Shown here piece by piece: positions 27,311 to 36,313 of a stretch of DNA of 64,000 nucleotides. Source of the DNA: Pediococcus claussenii ATCC BAA-344 (GTDB lineage Bacteria > Bacillota > Bacilli > Lactobacillales > Lactobacillaceae); the NCBI RefSeq assembly GCF_000237995.1, contig NC_016605.1, positions 372,001-436,000 on the forward strand. The letters run 5' to 3'. Made by a program: the position numbers and the translations under genes. How positions within the stretch are numbered: position 1 is the stretch's first letter; each line of letters opens with the position of its first letter. Under the pieces are notes generated by a model that saw nothing but the letters and a program-made list of their open reading frames with translations, was not told where the DNA came from and made no database searches.

Positions 27311-28879
27311 TTATGCTTGATTATGGGGTTTAATGCTGATTAAGATGAAACATAAAATTGCTGCAATGCTAAACATTATTAGAGAAGTTGCTATAACACT
27401 ATTCATGCCTTGGTAGTAGGCATGGAAAACAGCAGTTTTTACTTGACCAAACAATCCTGGAATTTGGTGAAGTTGTTTTGCCTGGGGACTATTAATTATG
27501 GCATTTCCTGAGAATGGTCCTGCCGCAAATAATCCCTTCTGCAACCCAGTTTTAGCAGTTTCTGGTAAATTATGAATATGCGATAGGCCGCTCGTCACTT
27601 TAGAATTGAAAGTGTTTGTTAGCATAATTCCTAAGATAACAACACCAAAACTAGTTCCGCCTTGTCGGAATACATTTACAACCCCAGAAGCCATTCCAAT
27701 ATGACGAGATTCAACTGATTCTATAGCTGTACTTGAAATAGGCGGGTTAATAAGAGCATTTCCAAGCCCAAAGAGTATAAAAGAAAGGATTAAAACGGTC
27801 CAAGTAGAACTATATCCAAGATTGAGTAGGGCAGATAACATACCTCCGCCCATTAACAAAAGAGCTCCGGTAATTAAATAGCGAGGACGAATTCGATTTG
27901 TGAGGGATCCAGTAATTGGTCCGAGTACTAACGAGAATGAACTAATTAACATTTGGCGAAAACCAGTTTGAAGTGCCGTATATCCCATATAATTTTGCAT
28001 TAAAACGGTTAAGTAAGTGTAAAATGCGTACATTCCGCCGCCCAAAACGAATGCGGCAATACATGTACCGATAAATGATGTACTGCTAAAAATAGATAAA
28101 TCAATCATTGGACTTATTAACTTATGTTCAATCCAAATAAAGAACACAAGTAGCAAGACGCCGGCTAATAACAGAGAAGCAACGTGCCAGTTGGTCCAGT
28201 CGTAGTTAGCATGGTTTTCTTTCTGAATTAATCCGAAAATGAAGCAAAAAACCATCAAAGTTGAAACAACCATTCCAATCCAGTCGATTTTAACATGTTC
28301 TGTGTGGTTACTTTTTATGATAAAAAGTATGGACATGATTATAGCGATAATGCCAATCGGAACGTTTACTAGAAAAATTGCTCTCCAACTAAAATATTGC
28401 ACTAGCAAACCACCAACTAAGGGTCCGGATGCGGTTGAAAGACCCGCAATACTACTCCAGATACCGAGTGCTAATCCGCGTTCACGTCCTTGGAACATTG
28501 TGGCAACGATACTCATGGACAAACTCATCATACCTGAACCACCGATACCTTGAATGCCTCGGAAAAGAATTAAAAGACTATCATTTGGTGCCATACTACC
28601 GGCAAGTGATCCGACAGTAAATAATGATAAGCAAAGAATAAACATTAGCTTTCTTCCAAAAATATCTCCAAGCTTGGAAATTAATAAAAGACTAATTGCA
28701 TACATTAAAGTATAAGCGTTAACAATCCACTGTAATTGATCAAATGTATCATTGAAACTTTTTTGAATTGTTGGAAGAGCAACATTGACAACAGTAACGT
28801 CCAGTAGAGCCATGAAAATTGCTATACAAACAGCGGCTAATGCCCACCATCGTTTTGCATTATTTTGTGCGTTTTGCAT
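27311..28879 (-). CDS. DHA2-type multidrug efflux MFS transporter (EmrB/QacA)
   Basis: A 522-residue protein with 14 predicted membrane segments. Family motifs are LDVTVVNVALPTIQKSF in segment 1 (motif D1), SKLGDIFGRKLM (motif A) and RGIQGIGGSGMMSLSMSI (motif B). It exports drugs or toxic lipophilic compounds by proton antiport. The start ATG lies 20 bases inside the end of the upstream padR-like gene, with GAGGT in that gene as ribosome site, so the two are coupled. Its control by the PadR protein through the operator at 29422-29466 is a strong inference from context. Confidence 0.92.
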   Translation of the reverse strand: MQNAQNNAKRWWALAAVCIAIFMALLDVTVVNVALPTIQKSFNDTFDQLQWIVNAYTLMYAISLLLISKLGDIFGRKLMFILCLSLFTVGSLAGSMAPNDSLLILFRGIQGIGGSGMMSLSMSIVATMFQGRERGLALGIWSSIAGLSTASGPLVGGLLVQYFSWRAIFLVNVPIGIIAIIMSILFIIKSNHTEHVKIDWIGMVVSTLMVFCFIFGLIQKENHANYDWTNWHVASLLLAGVLLLVFFIWIEHKLISPMIDLSIFSSTSFIGTCIAAFVLGGGMYAFYTYLTVLMQNYMGYTALQTGFRQMLISSFSLVLGPITGSLTNRIRPRYLITGALLLMGGGMLSALLNLGYSSTWTVLILSFILFGLGNALINPPISSTAIESVESRHIGMASGVVNVFRQGGTSFGVVILGIMLTNTFNSKVTSGLSHIHNLPETAKTGLQKGLFAAGPFSGNAIINSPQAKQLHQIPGLFGQVKTAVFHAYYQGMNSVIATSLIMFSIAAILCFILISIKPHNQA

Positions 28880-29408
28880 CGTTAGATACCTCGTTTATTA
28901 TTTTGTTTGCCCAATCCAATCCAGCGCGCGATTGAGCTATTCTTAATCCTGTCACTCTCTGTGTATCTTTTTTGTCACTTTCTGACATAAAATTATAATT
29001 ATGCATTTCTTTTGCGACTTGTTGATTGTGTTCAATAGTATTCTTCTGAAATTCAGCATATTCGTTAAGAATTTGAATCTGCTGTTCTGTCGTTAAAAAT
29101 CGAAGAGAACCAAACTTAAATTCATAAGTGAAATCAAGATTACCATTTATTGGAACAGGTTCCATCATTAACTCGAAGAAACGCTCTCGCCCCTTTGCTG
29201 TGATATGAGCAACCTTACGACTTCTAGGATTGTTGTCTTCTTTTATAAGTTCAATTAGACCGTTTTTTTCTAATTTGCCGAGTTGCGGATAAAGGGAACC
29301 GTAACTAACTTTTCTTTTGTGACCAACACGATTCTCCAAAATGTATTTTAGACGATAGCCATCAATATCATGATCAAAAATTTCACTTAAAATAAATAAT
29401 TCGTACAT
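28860..29408 (-). CDS. PadR family transcriptional regulator
   Basis: A 182-residue regulator. The N-terminal winged helix (residues ~1-75) shows YELFILSEI, GYRLKYIL, VSYGSLYPQLGKLEKNGLI and AHITAKGRERF, the PadR hallmarks. The C-terminal half is a mostly helical dimerisation arm, as in the AphA/PadR-s2 group. I use ATG 29408, with AAGGACG upstream; the TTG one codon earlier is less likely. It overlaps the efflux gene by 20 bases. It likely represses itself and that gene until a toxic phenolic or drug binds. Confidence 0.9.
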   Translation of the reverse strand: MYELFILSEIFDHDIDGYRLKYILENRVGHKRKVSYGSLYPQLGKLEKNGLIELIKEDNNPRSRKVAHITAKGRERFFELMMEPVPINGNLDFTYEFKFGSLRFLTTEQQIQILNEYAEFQKNTIEHNQQVAKEMHNYNFMSESDKKDTQRVTGLRIAQSRAGLDWANKIINEVSNDAKRTK

Positions 29409-29421
29409 CAAATATCACGTC

Positions 29422-29466
29422 CTTATATAGCAATGTGATATATAATATATCGCTTTGATATATAAG
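29422..29466. promoter_or_regulatory. Large inverted repeat, PadR operator candidate
   Basis: Two 22-base arms (29422-29443 and 29445-29466) are inverted copies with 19 of 22 positions equal, around a single central base. The arms are AT-rich (TATATA...GATATAT), as in known PadR/LmrR operators, and the site starts 14 bases upstream of the padR ATG. Confidence 0.8.
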
Positions 29467-29573
29467 TCAATTTGGTTTAACCTAAAATGGATTTTTACGT
29501 GGAGAATAAAGTATGGTATAGTTGTAAAAACGCCATGTTACATTTTGTGACATGCAAAAGGATGTGTACATAT

Positions 29574-31031
29574 ATGCTAAAAAATAAAAAGTGGCTTTTA
29601 TTAGTATTGTTGTCTTTTGTGGCTTTAGCAACCGGAATTAGTAGCTATGGATCGTCGAATAAAATAAAGGCAGATGAAAAGACATATCAAATTGGTACAG
29701 ATGTGACTTATCCACCGTTTGAATTTGCTAATAATCAGAATAAATATGTTGGAATTGATATTGATTTAATGAAAGAGATTGCCAACGAAGAAGGATTTAA
29801 AGTGAACATTAAACCAATTGGATTTAATGCGGCTGTTCAATCTTTGGAATCTGGTCAAATCGATGGAATGATTGCTGGTACAACAATCACACCAGCAAGA
29901 AAGCAAAAAATGGATTTTTCGGATCCTTATTTTAAAACTGGGGTTGTCATGGCTGTTTCACCTAAAAGTGGTATTAAAGATTTAAAAGATCTTAAAGGCA
30001 AAAGAGTAGCGATTAAAACTGGAACGGCTGCTGCAGCTTACGCACAAAAGCTGCAGTCTAAGTATGGTTTTAAAACTGTAACTTTCGATGATTCGGATAA
30101 TATGTATAGTGATGTTGTGAATAAGAATTCGGTGGCGTGTTTTGAAGATGCTCCAGTAATGCAGTATGCCATTAGAACGGGTGTTAAATTGAGCATTGCA
30201 ACTAAACCTGCACAAGGTGGAGCTTATGGATTTGCGGTCAAAAAAGGGCAAAACCAGGAATTGCTAAAAAAATTCAATGAGGGTTTAAAGAAGTTAAAAG
30301 CAAATGGACAATATAACAAAATTGTTTCAAAGTACTTAGGAAAAAAAGCAATCAAGCAGCAAAAAGAGCAAAAGGATGATAACTCTATTTTTGGTTTGTT
30401 AAAACAAAATTGGGGCGCGCTAATGGGTGGGCTCCAACAAACGCTACTTCTAACAGTTGTAGCAATTTTATGTGCGACAATTTTTGGTGTTCTACTAGGT
30501 TTACTTGGAGTTATGCCTAATAAACTTGCAAATGGAGTTTCGACGATAATTATTTATATTTTTAGAGGATTACCATTGCTAGTACTTGCGCTTTTTATTT
30601 ATTCAGGAGTCCCTAATTTGACAGGAGAAAAAATTCCAGCCTTTATTGCAGGTATTATAACATTGACTTTGAATGAAGGCGCCTATACTGCTGCCTTTGT
30701 AAAGGGAGGAATAAAAGCAGTTGATAGCGGTCAAATGGAGGCAGCTAAGAGTCTTGGACTTCCATATTGGAAGTCAATGAGACGAGTGATTTTACCTCAA
30801 GGCTTGCGAATTATGATTCCATCATTTATTAACCAGTTTATTATTACGCTAAAAGATACTTCAATTCTATCGATTATTGGTATCCTAGAACTTACACAGA
30901 CAGGGAAAATCATCATTGCAAGGAATTTTGAAGGATTCAAGATATGGGCAATTGTGGCTTTAATGTACTTGATTATTATTACATTGCTAACGTGGCTATC
31001 AAACTGGTTTGAAAAGAGGATGAACGCATGA
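29574..31031 (+). CDS. Amino acid ABC transporter, fused substrate-binding protein and permease (GlnPH type)
   Basis: A 485-residue fusion. Residues ~5-25 form a signal/anchor segment; ~35-260 is a type 3 amino acid binding domain ([42 protein letters not shown]); ~280-485 is a HisM-type permease with the [21 protein letters not shown] loop that meets the ATPase. The likely substrate is glutamine, glutamate or another polar amino acid. ATG 29574 is chosen for AAAGGATG upstream and because it places the Lys-rich signal start first; the frame itself opens at 29487. The ATPase gene overlaps by four bases. Confidence 0.9.
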   Translation: MLKNKKWLLLVLLSFVALATGISSYGSSNKIKADEKTYQIGTDVTYPPFEFANNQNKYVGIDIDLMKEIANEEGFKVNIKPIGFNAAVQSLESGQIDGMIAGTTITPARKQKMDFSDPYFKTGVVMAVSPKSGIKDLKDLKGKRVAIKTGTAAAAYAQKLQSKYGFKTVTFDDSDNMYSDVVNKNSVACFEDAPVMQYAIRTGVKLSIATKPAQGGAYGFAVKKGQNQELLKKFNEGLKKLKANGQYNKIVSKYLGKKAIKQQKEQKDDNSIFGLLKQNWGALMGGLQQTLLLTVVAILCATIFGVLLGLLGVMPNKLANGVSTIIIYIFRGLPLLVLALFIYSGVPNLTGEKIPAFIAGIITLTLNEGAYTAAFVKGGIKAVDSGQMEAAKSLGLPYWKSMRRVILPQGLRIMIPSFINQFIITLKDTSILSIIGILELTQTGKIIIARNFEGFKIWAIVALMYLIIITLLTWLSNWFEKRMNA

Positions 31032-31765
31032 GTGCAAAAATCGAAGTAAAACAATTAAAAAAATCATACGGCAGTAACCAAGTTTTAAAGGGAATTGATT
31101 TAACAGTTCAGGATAACGAAGTAGTTGTCATGATTGGCCCGTCTGGTTCCGGTAAAAGTACCTTTTTGCGCACCTTAAATAAATTAGAAGAGCCGACGTC
31201 GGGATCGATTGTAGTGGATGGACATGATCTGGTAGATCCTAAAACAGATATTAATCATGTTCGTGAAAAAATAGGTATGGTGTTTCAACATTTTAATCTA
31301 TTTAATAATTTAACAGTTGGAGAAAACGTTATGTTAGCACCAACTGAGTTGAATAAGATGAACAAAGAAGAAGCTGAATTCACTGCTAAGGAATTACTAA
31401 AAGAAGTTGGATTAGAAGATAAGTTTGATGCTAAGCCAGCTTCTTTATCTGGTGGTCAAAAGCAGCGTGTTGCGATTGCGCGAACGTTGGCAATGAAACC
31501 AGATATGATTTTATTTGATGAACCAACTTCGGCACTTGATCCTGAAATGGTAGGGGATGTACTTGCTGTTATGAAGGCCCTCGCTAAAGAAGGAATGACC
31601 ATGATAGTCGTTACTCACGAAATGGGTTTTGCCAAAGAGGTAGCAGATCGTGTAGTATTTATGGCTGATGGTTATATTATGGAAGAGGGGACTCCTGAAC
31701 AGATATTTGGTAATCCACAAAATAGTAGGACTCAGGAGTTCTTAGATAAAGTATTGAATATATAA
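31028..31765 (+). CDS. Amino acid ABC transporter ATP-binding protein (GlnQ type)
   Basis: A 245-residue ATPase with Walker [11 protein letters not shown]-loop [12 protein letters not shown], signature [14 protein letters not shown], Walker [15 protein letters not shown] and switch His in VVTHEMGFA. This is the polar amino acid uptake subtype and partners the fusion permease encoded just upstream (ATGA overlap). Together the two genes make a complete importer. Confidence 0.95.
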   Translation: MSAKIEVKQLKKSYGSNQVLKGIDLTVQDNEVVVMIGPSGSGKSTFLRTLNKLEEPTSGSIVVDGHDLVDPKTDINHVREKIGMVFQHFNLFNNLTVGENVMLAPTELNKMNKEEAEFTAKELLKEVGLEDKFDAKPASLSGGQKQRVAIARTLAMKPDMILFDEPTSALDPEMVGDVLAVMKALAKEGMTMIVVTHEMGFAKEVADRVVFMADGYIMEEGTPEQIFGNPQNSRTQEFLDKVLNI

Positions 31766-31786
31766 CTGTTAGTTAGGAGCATTGGA

Positions 31787-32698
31787 ATGAATAATCAAGC
31801 AGTATCGAAACACGTAGGAAAAGGGATTTTCTGGGCGATTTTTGCTTCGACCCTGTGGGGAATTTCCGGAACGGTGTTACAAGTAATTTCGCAGGGACAA
31901 AAGATTCCTGCCGAATGGTTTTTATCGGTGCGCACATTAGGTGCAGGCCTTATATTAATAATAATTAGTTTTGCACGTTATGGGATGAAAATATTTGATG
32001 TTTTCAAGTCTTGGAGGCTAGTAGGTTGGTTAGTTGCGTATGCTGTGCTAGGACTAATGGCTAATTTATATACTTTTTACATGAGTATTCAAACTGGTAA
32101 CGCAGCGGCATCAACTATATTACAGTATCTTAGTCCATTGTTTATTGTGTTGGGAAGCTTATTATTTCAACACGAACGGCCTTTACGTAGCGATATGATT
32201 GCATTTGGAATAGCTTTATTGGGAGTATTCTTGGCAATTACTAAGGGGAACTTGAATACTTTGGCGATTCCAACTAACTCATTGATTTGGGGGATTTTGT
32301 CAGGTGTAACTGCTGCCTTTTATATTGTATTGCCTAAGCCAGTTACTAAGGAACATTCACCAATGATTGTATTAGGCTGGGCGTTAATTATTGCTAGTGT
32401 TTTATTTAACTTGAAACGCCCTGTCTGGGTTGATGTTCCGCCAATTCATACTAGTACAGTCCTGTCGATTGGAACTGTTATTTTGATAGGAACGATTTTA
32501 GCGTTCCTTTCATTGCTTCATAGTTTAAATTTTGCGCCGTCTTCAGTTGTCAGTATTTTAGACGCTGTGCAGCCGGTGGTAACATTTATTTTGAGTTTAG
32601 TCTTTTTAGGATTAGAATTTAATTGGGTGGAGTTATTAGGCTCAGTATTAGTTATTATTGCTATTATTATTCTGCAAAAATATCGACCTGATATCTAA
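31787..32698 (+). CDS. EamA/DMT family transporter
   Basis: A 303-residue protein with ten membrane segments formed by two EamA repeats (first ~14-140, second ~160-300). FWAIFASTLWGISGTVLQ and the AASTILQYLSPLFIVLGS and SVVSILDAVQPVVTFILS stretches mark the paired repeats. Members export amino acids or other metabolites; the substrate is not deducible. TTAGGAG precedes the ATG; it starts 21 bases after the ATPase gene and may share its transcript. Confidence 0.9.
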   Translation: MNNQAVSKHVGKGIFWAIFASTLWGISGTVLQVISQGQKIPAEWFLSVRTLGAGLILIIISFARYGMKIFDVFKSWRLVGWLVAYAVLGLMANLYTFYMSIQTGNAAASTILQYLSPLFIVLGSLLFQHERPLRSDMIAFGIALLGVFLAITKGNLNTLAIPTNSLIWGILSGVTAAFYIVLPKPVTKEHSPMIVLGWALIIASVLFNLKRPVWVDVPPIHTSTVLSIGTVILIGTILAFLSLLHSLNFAPSSVVSILDAVQPVVTFILSLVFLGLEFNWVELLGSVLVIIAIIILQKYRPDI

Positions 32699-32727
32699 GA
32701 CATTATCCCTAGAAAGAGATGACTGCG

Positions 32728-33090
32728 ATGGAAAACGAAATTTTTCAACTTTTAATAAAAGCTGACGAGTTAGCAACTGAAAGAGACATTGAAGGATATC
32801 GTGATTTATTTATAAGTAATGGTGAAATTTTATTTAATAATCGTATAATTGCAGGTAAAGATAATATTGCTGACTTTGTTGCGCAAACGTGGGATAAAGA
32901 ACCTGTTGGAAGTGTTCATCTATTATTTAATCCACTTGTACTTAGTGATGAAGGGGACAGCGCGTTAATTACGACGCGTTTACTAATCCTAGATCCGTCG
33001 GACAATCAAATTTGGAATAGCACTAAAATTACGCATACCTTAGTTAAACGCAACAGTAAATGGCAGTATAAGAAACGCAAAGTTGAGTAG
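32728..33090 (+). CDS. SnoaL/NTF2-like fold protein
   Basis: A 120-residue protein with the cone-shaped SnoaL/NTF2 pattern: an N-terminal helix (LLIKADELATERDIEGY), then FISNGEILFN, IIAGKDNIADFV, a VHLLFNPLVLSDEGDSALITT strand pair and a terminal strand WQYKKRKVE. Function unknown. ATG 32728 is preferred over the ATG at 32719 because the AAAGAG ribosome site is then 10 bases away. It follows the DMT gene by 29 bases. Confidence 0.65.
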   Translation: MENEIFQLLIKADELATERDIEGYRDLFISNGEILFNNRIIAGKDNIADFVAQTWDKEPVGSVHLLFNPLVLSDEGDSALITTRLLILDPSDNQIWNSTKITHTLVKRNSKWQYKKRKVE

Positions 33091-33126
33091 TGTTTATTAA
33101 ATTTTAATGGTAGTTGTTAAGTAAAG

Positions 33127-33161
33127 AAAAAGAGTTGCAACAAAATGTTGCAACTCTTTTT
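33127..33161. terminator. Terminator, usable on both strands
   Basis: A perfect 15-bp stem (33127-33141 with 33147-33161) with a 5-base loop and A/T runs on both sides. It serves the SnoaL-like gene on the + strand and the tRNA on the minus strand. Confidence 0.9.
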
Positions 33162-33193
33162 CTATTTAATGATCGCGAGGAATCCTATAGAGA

Positions 33194-33265
33194 CTGCTCA
33201 GGTTGGAATCGAACCAACACACTCTCGATTAACAGTCGAGCGCAGTACCATTGTGCCACTGAGCA
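33194..33265 (-). tRNA. tRNA-Asn (GTT)
   Basis: The minus strand gives a 72-base cloverleaf: acceptor TGCTCAG/CTGAGCA with discriminator G73, short D arm (GCA/TGC), anticodon stem CTCGA/TCGAG with loop CTGTTAA (anticodon GTT), variable AGTGT, and T arm GTTGG/CCAAC with loop TTCGATT. G73 suits AsnRS. The 3' CCA is not encoded, and the gene stands alone between terminators. The weak D stem (three pairs) is unusual but all tertiary GG residues are present. Confidence 0.9.
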
Positions 33266-33367
33266 ATAAGTTAAAACTTTATGATAATTATATTACCAAT
33301 TTTTAATTTATAATGCAACCCTTATTTTAAAATTTGTCAAAGAAATTTAGATGCGATAAAGTAAATA

Positions 33368-33381
33368 TGTAAACGTTTTCT
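33368..33381. promoter_or_regulatory. cre site candidate upstream of the oligo-1,6-glucosidase gene
   Basis: TGTAAACGTTTTCT matches the CcpA consensus TGTAANCGNTNWCA at most positions, including the central CG. It is 24 bases before the TTG start, so CcpA would block transcription or initiation. Confidence 0.6.
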
Positions 33382-33404
33382 AAAAGTAAAGGATGGTGCT
33401 CGCT

Positions 33405-35087
33405 TTGAAAGAACCAGAATGGTGGAAAAAAAGTGTGGTTTATCAGATTTATCCCAAGAGTTTTCAGGATTCAAATGGAGACGGAATTGGTGATATTAAT
33501 GGAATAATTGGACACTTAGATTATCTTGAAAAATTAGGGGTAGATGTTATTTGGCTCAATCCGATGTATGTGTCACCACAGATTGATAATGGGTATGATA
33601 TTGCAAATTATCGAGCAATTGATCCGATTTTTGGAACGATGGAGGATTTTGATCGTTTGTTACAGGCTGCACATCAGCACCATCTTAAAATAATATTGGA
33701 TTTAGTAGTAAATCACACTTCAGATCAGCATCCCTGGTTTAAAGCTGCAGAGGACAAGAATGATCCACATCATGACTACTATATTTGGAAAGATGGTAAA
33801 AAAGGAAAGACTCCGAATAACTGGGGAAGTTATTTTGGTGGATCAGCATGGACTTATAATGAAAATCTTGCACAATATTACTTACATCTTTTTGCAAAGC
33901 AGCAGCCAGATCTTAACTGGAAAAATCCTAGAGTACGAGAAGAAGTTTATGATTTGATGAAGTTTTGGCTTGATAAGGGAATTGATGGTTTCCGTATGGA
34001 TGTTATTAATTTAATTTCGAAGCGTAGCTACAAGGATGGTCCCCAAAATGGTGATGAAAAATATGGTAGTTCCCAACCAGAAACGGCAAACGGACCCCGA
34101 ATTCATGAGTTCTTACATGAAATGAATCAAGAAGTATTGTCAAAATATGACATTATGACAGTTGGTGAGATGCCACATACTAACCCTGAAGAAGCAGTTA
34201 GGTATACTCAACCAGCTAGTGAAGAGTTAAACATGATTTTTCAATTTGAACACATGGGACTTGATACAGAAAACTACGGAAAGTTCACTCCTAAACGTTT
34301 TAAATTAGACGATTTGAAGCGTGTTTTAAGTAGGTGGCAAACAGAATTATCTGCTAAGGGAGGATGGAACTCACTTTATTGGAGTAATCATGATCAGCCA
34401 CGACCGACTACTCGTTTTGGTAATGATAAGCAATATCGAATCGAATCCGCAAAAATGTTGGGAACGTTGCTACATATGATGCAAGGAACTCCGTATGTTT
34501 TTGAAGGCGAGGAAATTGGTATGACCAATGCTAGATTTAATTCGATCGATGAATATCAAGATCTTGAAACTTTAAACGGATATCGGGAGTTGATTGAAGT
34601 TCAGAAGCAAACACCTGAACAGGCACTAGCTGGGATATATGCTAAGTCACGAGATAATGCGCGGACCCCAATGCCGTGGAACGGGGAGGACAAAGGTGGA
34701 TTTACGACAGGAACACCATGGCTAAAGTTAAATCCGAATTTTAAAGAAATCAATGTTCACGATACTCTGAAAGATCCAAACTCAGTTTTCTACTATTATC
34801 AACAGTTGATTGAGATGCGACATAATCTGGCAGTCATTACGGATGGTATATATGAACTAAATGATGACAATCCTGAAATGTTTAATTTTATACGTGAAAA
34901 TAAACGACAAAAACTGATTGTTCAGTGTAGTTTTGCAAACCATGAAATTAGTTATAGATCGTCTCAATTGCGGGCTAACGATAAATTAATACTTAGTAAC
35001 TACGAAACCAATAAAGAAAATATTTTTAACCCCTATGAAGCACGAGTATACGTTCAAAATAAAGTTAAAAATGTGATAATCATTTAG
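33405..35087 (+). CDS. malL: Oligo-1,6-glucosidase / alpha-glucosidase (GH13 subfamily 31)
   Basis: A 560-residue glycoside hydrolase that releases glucose from isomalto-oligosaccharides or related short sugars in the cytoplasm. Region I DLVVNHTS, the QPDLNW signature of subfamily 31, nucleophile Asp199 in FRMDVINL, acid/base Glu in VGEMPHT and third Asp in SNHDQPR are all present. Val directly after the nucleophile Asp is the mark of alpha-1,6 specificity in this family. I chose TTG 33405 since GGATGG lies 8 bases upstream; ATG 33393 overlaps that ribosome site. A cre site lies upstream, in keeping with a sugar gene, and a galM-like gene follows. Confidence 0.92.
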   Translation: MKEPEWWKKSVVYQIYPKSFQDSNGDGIGDINGIIGHLDYLEKLGVDVIWLNPMYVSPQIDNGYDIANYRAIDPIFGTMEDFDRLLQAAHQHHLKIILDLVVNHTSDQHPWFKAAEDKNDPHHDYYIWKDGKKGKTPNNWGSYFGGSAWTYNENLAQYYLHLFAKQQPDLNWKNPRVREEVYDLMKFWLDKGIDGFRMDVINLISKRSYKDGPQNGDEKYGSSQPETANGPRIHEFLHEMNQEVLSKYDIMTVGEMPHTNPEEAVRYTQPASEELNMIFQFEHMGLDTENYGKFTPKRFKLDDLKRVLSRWQTELSAKGGWNSLYWSNHDQPRPTTRFGNDKQYRIESAKMLGTLLHMMQGTPYVFEGEEIGMTNARFNSIDEYQDLETLNGYRELIEVQKQTPEQALAGIYAKSRDNARTPMPWNGEDKGGFTTGTPWLKLNPNFKEINVHDTLKDPNSVFYYYQQLIEMRHNLAVITDGIYELNDDNPEMFNFIRENKRQKLIVQCSFANHEISYRSSQLRANDKLILSNYETNKENIFNPYEARVYVQNKVKNVIII

Positions 35088-35101
35088 TGTAAGCCTTTAC
35101 A
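35088..35101. promoter_or_regulatory. cre-like palindrome before the galM-like gene
   Basis: TGTAAGCCTTTACA differs from an ideal cre palindrome (TGTAAGCGTTTACA) at one central base. It begins at the base after the malL stop codon. Confidence 0.5.
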
Positions 35102-35158
35102 TTTTAAGCGAAATGATTCATGGTATATATAAGTCAAAAGACAAGGGAGATTACAAGT

Positions 35159-36038
35159 ATGATTAAACCTGAAAAATAACCGATTAGAAGTTGAGATTGA
35201 CCAAATGGGAGCACAGTTAACCCACGTGGTAGGAGTTGAAAGCCAGTATGATTATATTTGGAATGGTGAAGCTTGGAAACGTCATGCACCGATTCTTTTT
35301 CCATCAATTGGGAAGTCGAACAATGATCAGTATGAGTTAAACGGACAGACATATTCAATGCCACAGCACGGTTTCGCACGTGATTTTGCTTGGGAAAAAG
35401 TGAATCAATCAGAAAATGCCGTTCTACTTGAATTAAAAGCTAATGATAAGACAAAAGAAATGTTTCCGTTTGATTTTATGCTACAAGTTGAGTACAAACT
35501 AGAAGAAAATAAATTGTTAACAGGATATCGTGTTATTAATAATGATTCAAAGGCAATGCCATATGCACTTGGTTCACATCCAGGATTTAATGTGCCAATT
35601 GATGATGATGGTGTGTTTGAAGATTATTCATTAACCTTTGGACCAAATCAAAAAGAAGTTGTTAAATTAGGTGTTAATCCTGCACCATTTAGAGATGGAA
35701 CTAAGGCGCCATACGATCGAGTTAAAGATAGCATATTACCGCTTGATCATGAAATGTTTGATGATGGTTTGATAATTTTAGATGCAAAAAAGATTGAGAA
35801 TGTAACGTTACGCTCAGAGCAGACTGCACATGAAATTAAACTAGATATTAAACAATTCCCTTATGTGACATTGTGGGCAATGGAACATGAAACAGAACCA
35901 TTTTTGTGCATTGAACCATTTGCAGGATTACCTGATGAGGCAAGTGATACTCCAACTGATTGGAAGAACAAAAAGGGTAACAATTTATTGGAACCAGGCG
36001 AAACGCACACATTTGAGTATGGAATTGAATTCAAATAG
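35159..36038 (+). pseudogene. Aldose 1-epimerase (GalM/LacX-like) with a frameshift in its first codons
   Basis: The ribosome site AAGGGAG and the ATG at 35159 open a frame that stops after six codons (TAA 35177). The +1 frame from 35166 reads NLKNNRLEVEIDQMGAQLTHV and runs on to the stop at 36038. Removing one A from AAA at 35165-35167 would give MINLKNNRLEVEID, an ordinary epimerase start. As it stands, only a start at ATG 35205 would make protein (277 residues, missing about 15). Family marks in the body: PQHGFARDFAW, YALGSHPGFNVPI with its His, and FLCIEPFAG with Glu. The enzyme interconverts sugar anomers and fits beside the glucosidase. The stop codon forms part of a hairpin repeat. Confidence 0.8.
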
Positions 36039-36226
36039 AGAGCGTAACAAGGCGGTTAACCACCGAGTATTAGCAAGGTACGGCGTTATGACGGGTTAGG
36101 TCATGATGGTGGATTTGGCTAAACGGAGGAGGTTGCCTTGTGTAGCTCATTTCAAATAGAGAGTAAAACAAGGCGGTTAACCACCGAGTATTAGCAGGGT
36201 GCAAACCGTTATGACGGGTTTAGCCC
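36037..36226 (+). repeat. Hairpin repeat locus C: one full unit and one half unit after the galM-like gene
   Basis: Unit C1 (36037-36157, 121 bases) begins AGAGAGCGTAACAAGGCGG inside the TAG stop of the epimerase gene and ends GCTCATTTCAAAT. Arms pair as CAAGGC/GCCTTG, TTAGC/GCTAA and TTATGAC/GTCATGA, and the tip is GACGGGTTAGGTCA. The second copy, C2 (36158 to about 36226), matches up to the tip GACGGGTTTAG and then leaves the family. The stem bases differ from loci A and B but still pair. Confidence 0.85.
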
Positions 36227-36241
36227 TTAGCTCTGCAGAAC

Positions 36242-36290
36242 AAAAAGACGCAGAATATAAGTCAAATCGACTTATATTTTGCGTCTTTTT
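36242..36290. terminator. Long bidirectional terminator
   Basis: A 22-base stem (36242-36263 with 36269-36290) with a 5-base loop and A/T ends lies between the converging epimerase and SDR-like genes. Confidence 0.9.
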
Positions 36291-36313
36291 AACATTAAAA
36301 TCTACATTAAGTC

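Noticed and set aside
28239-28553. Antisense frame within the DHA2 efflux gene
   Set aside because: It lies wholly inside a well-supported gene and its translation has the Pro/Ile/Thr-rich look of a reverse-strand shadow.
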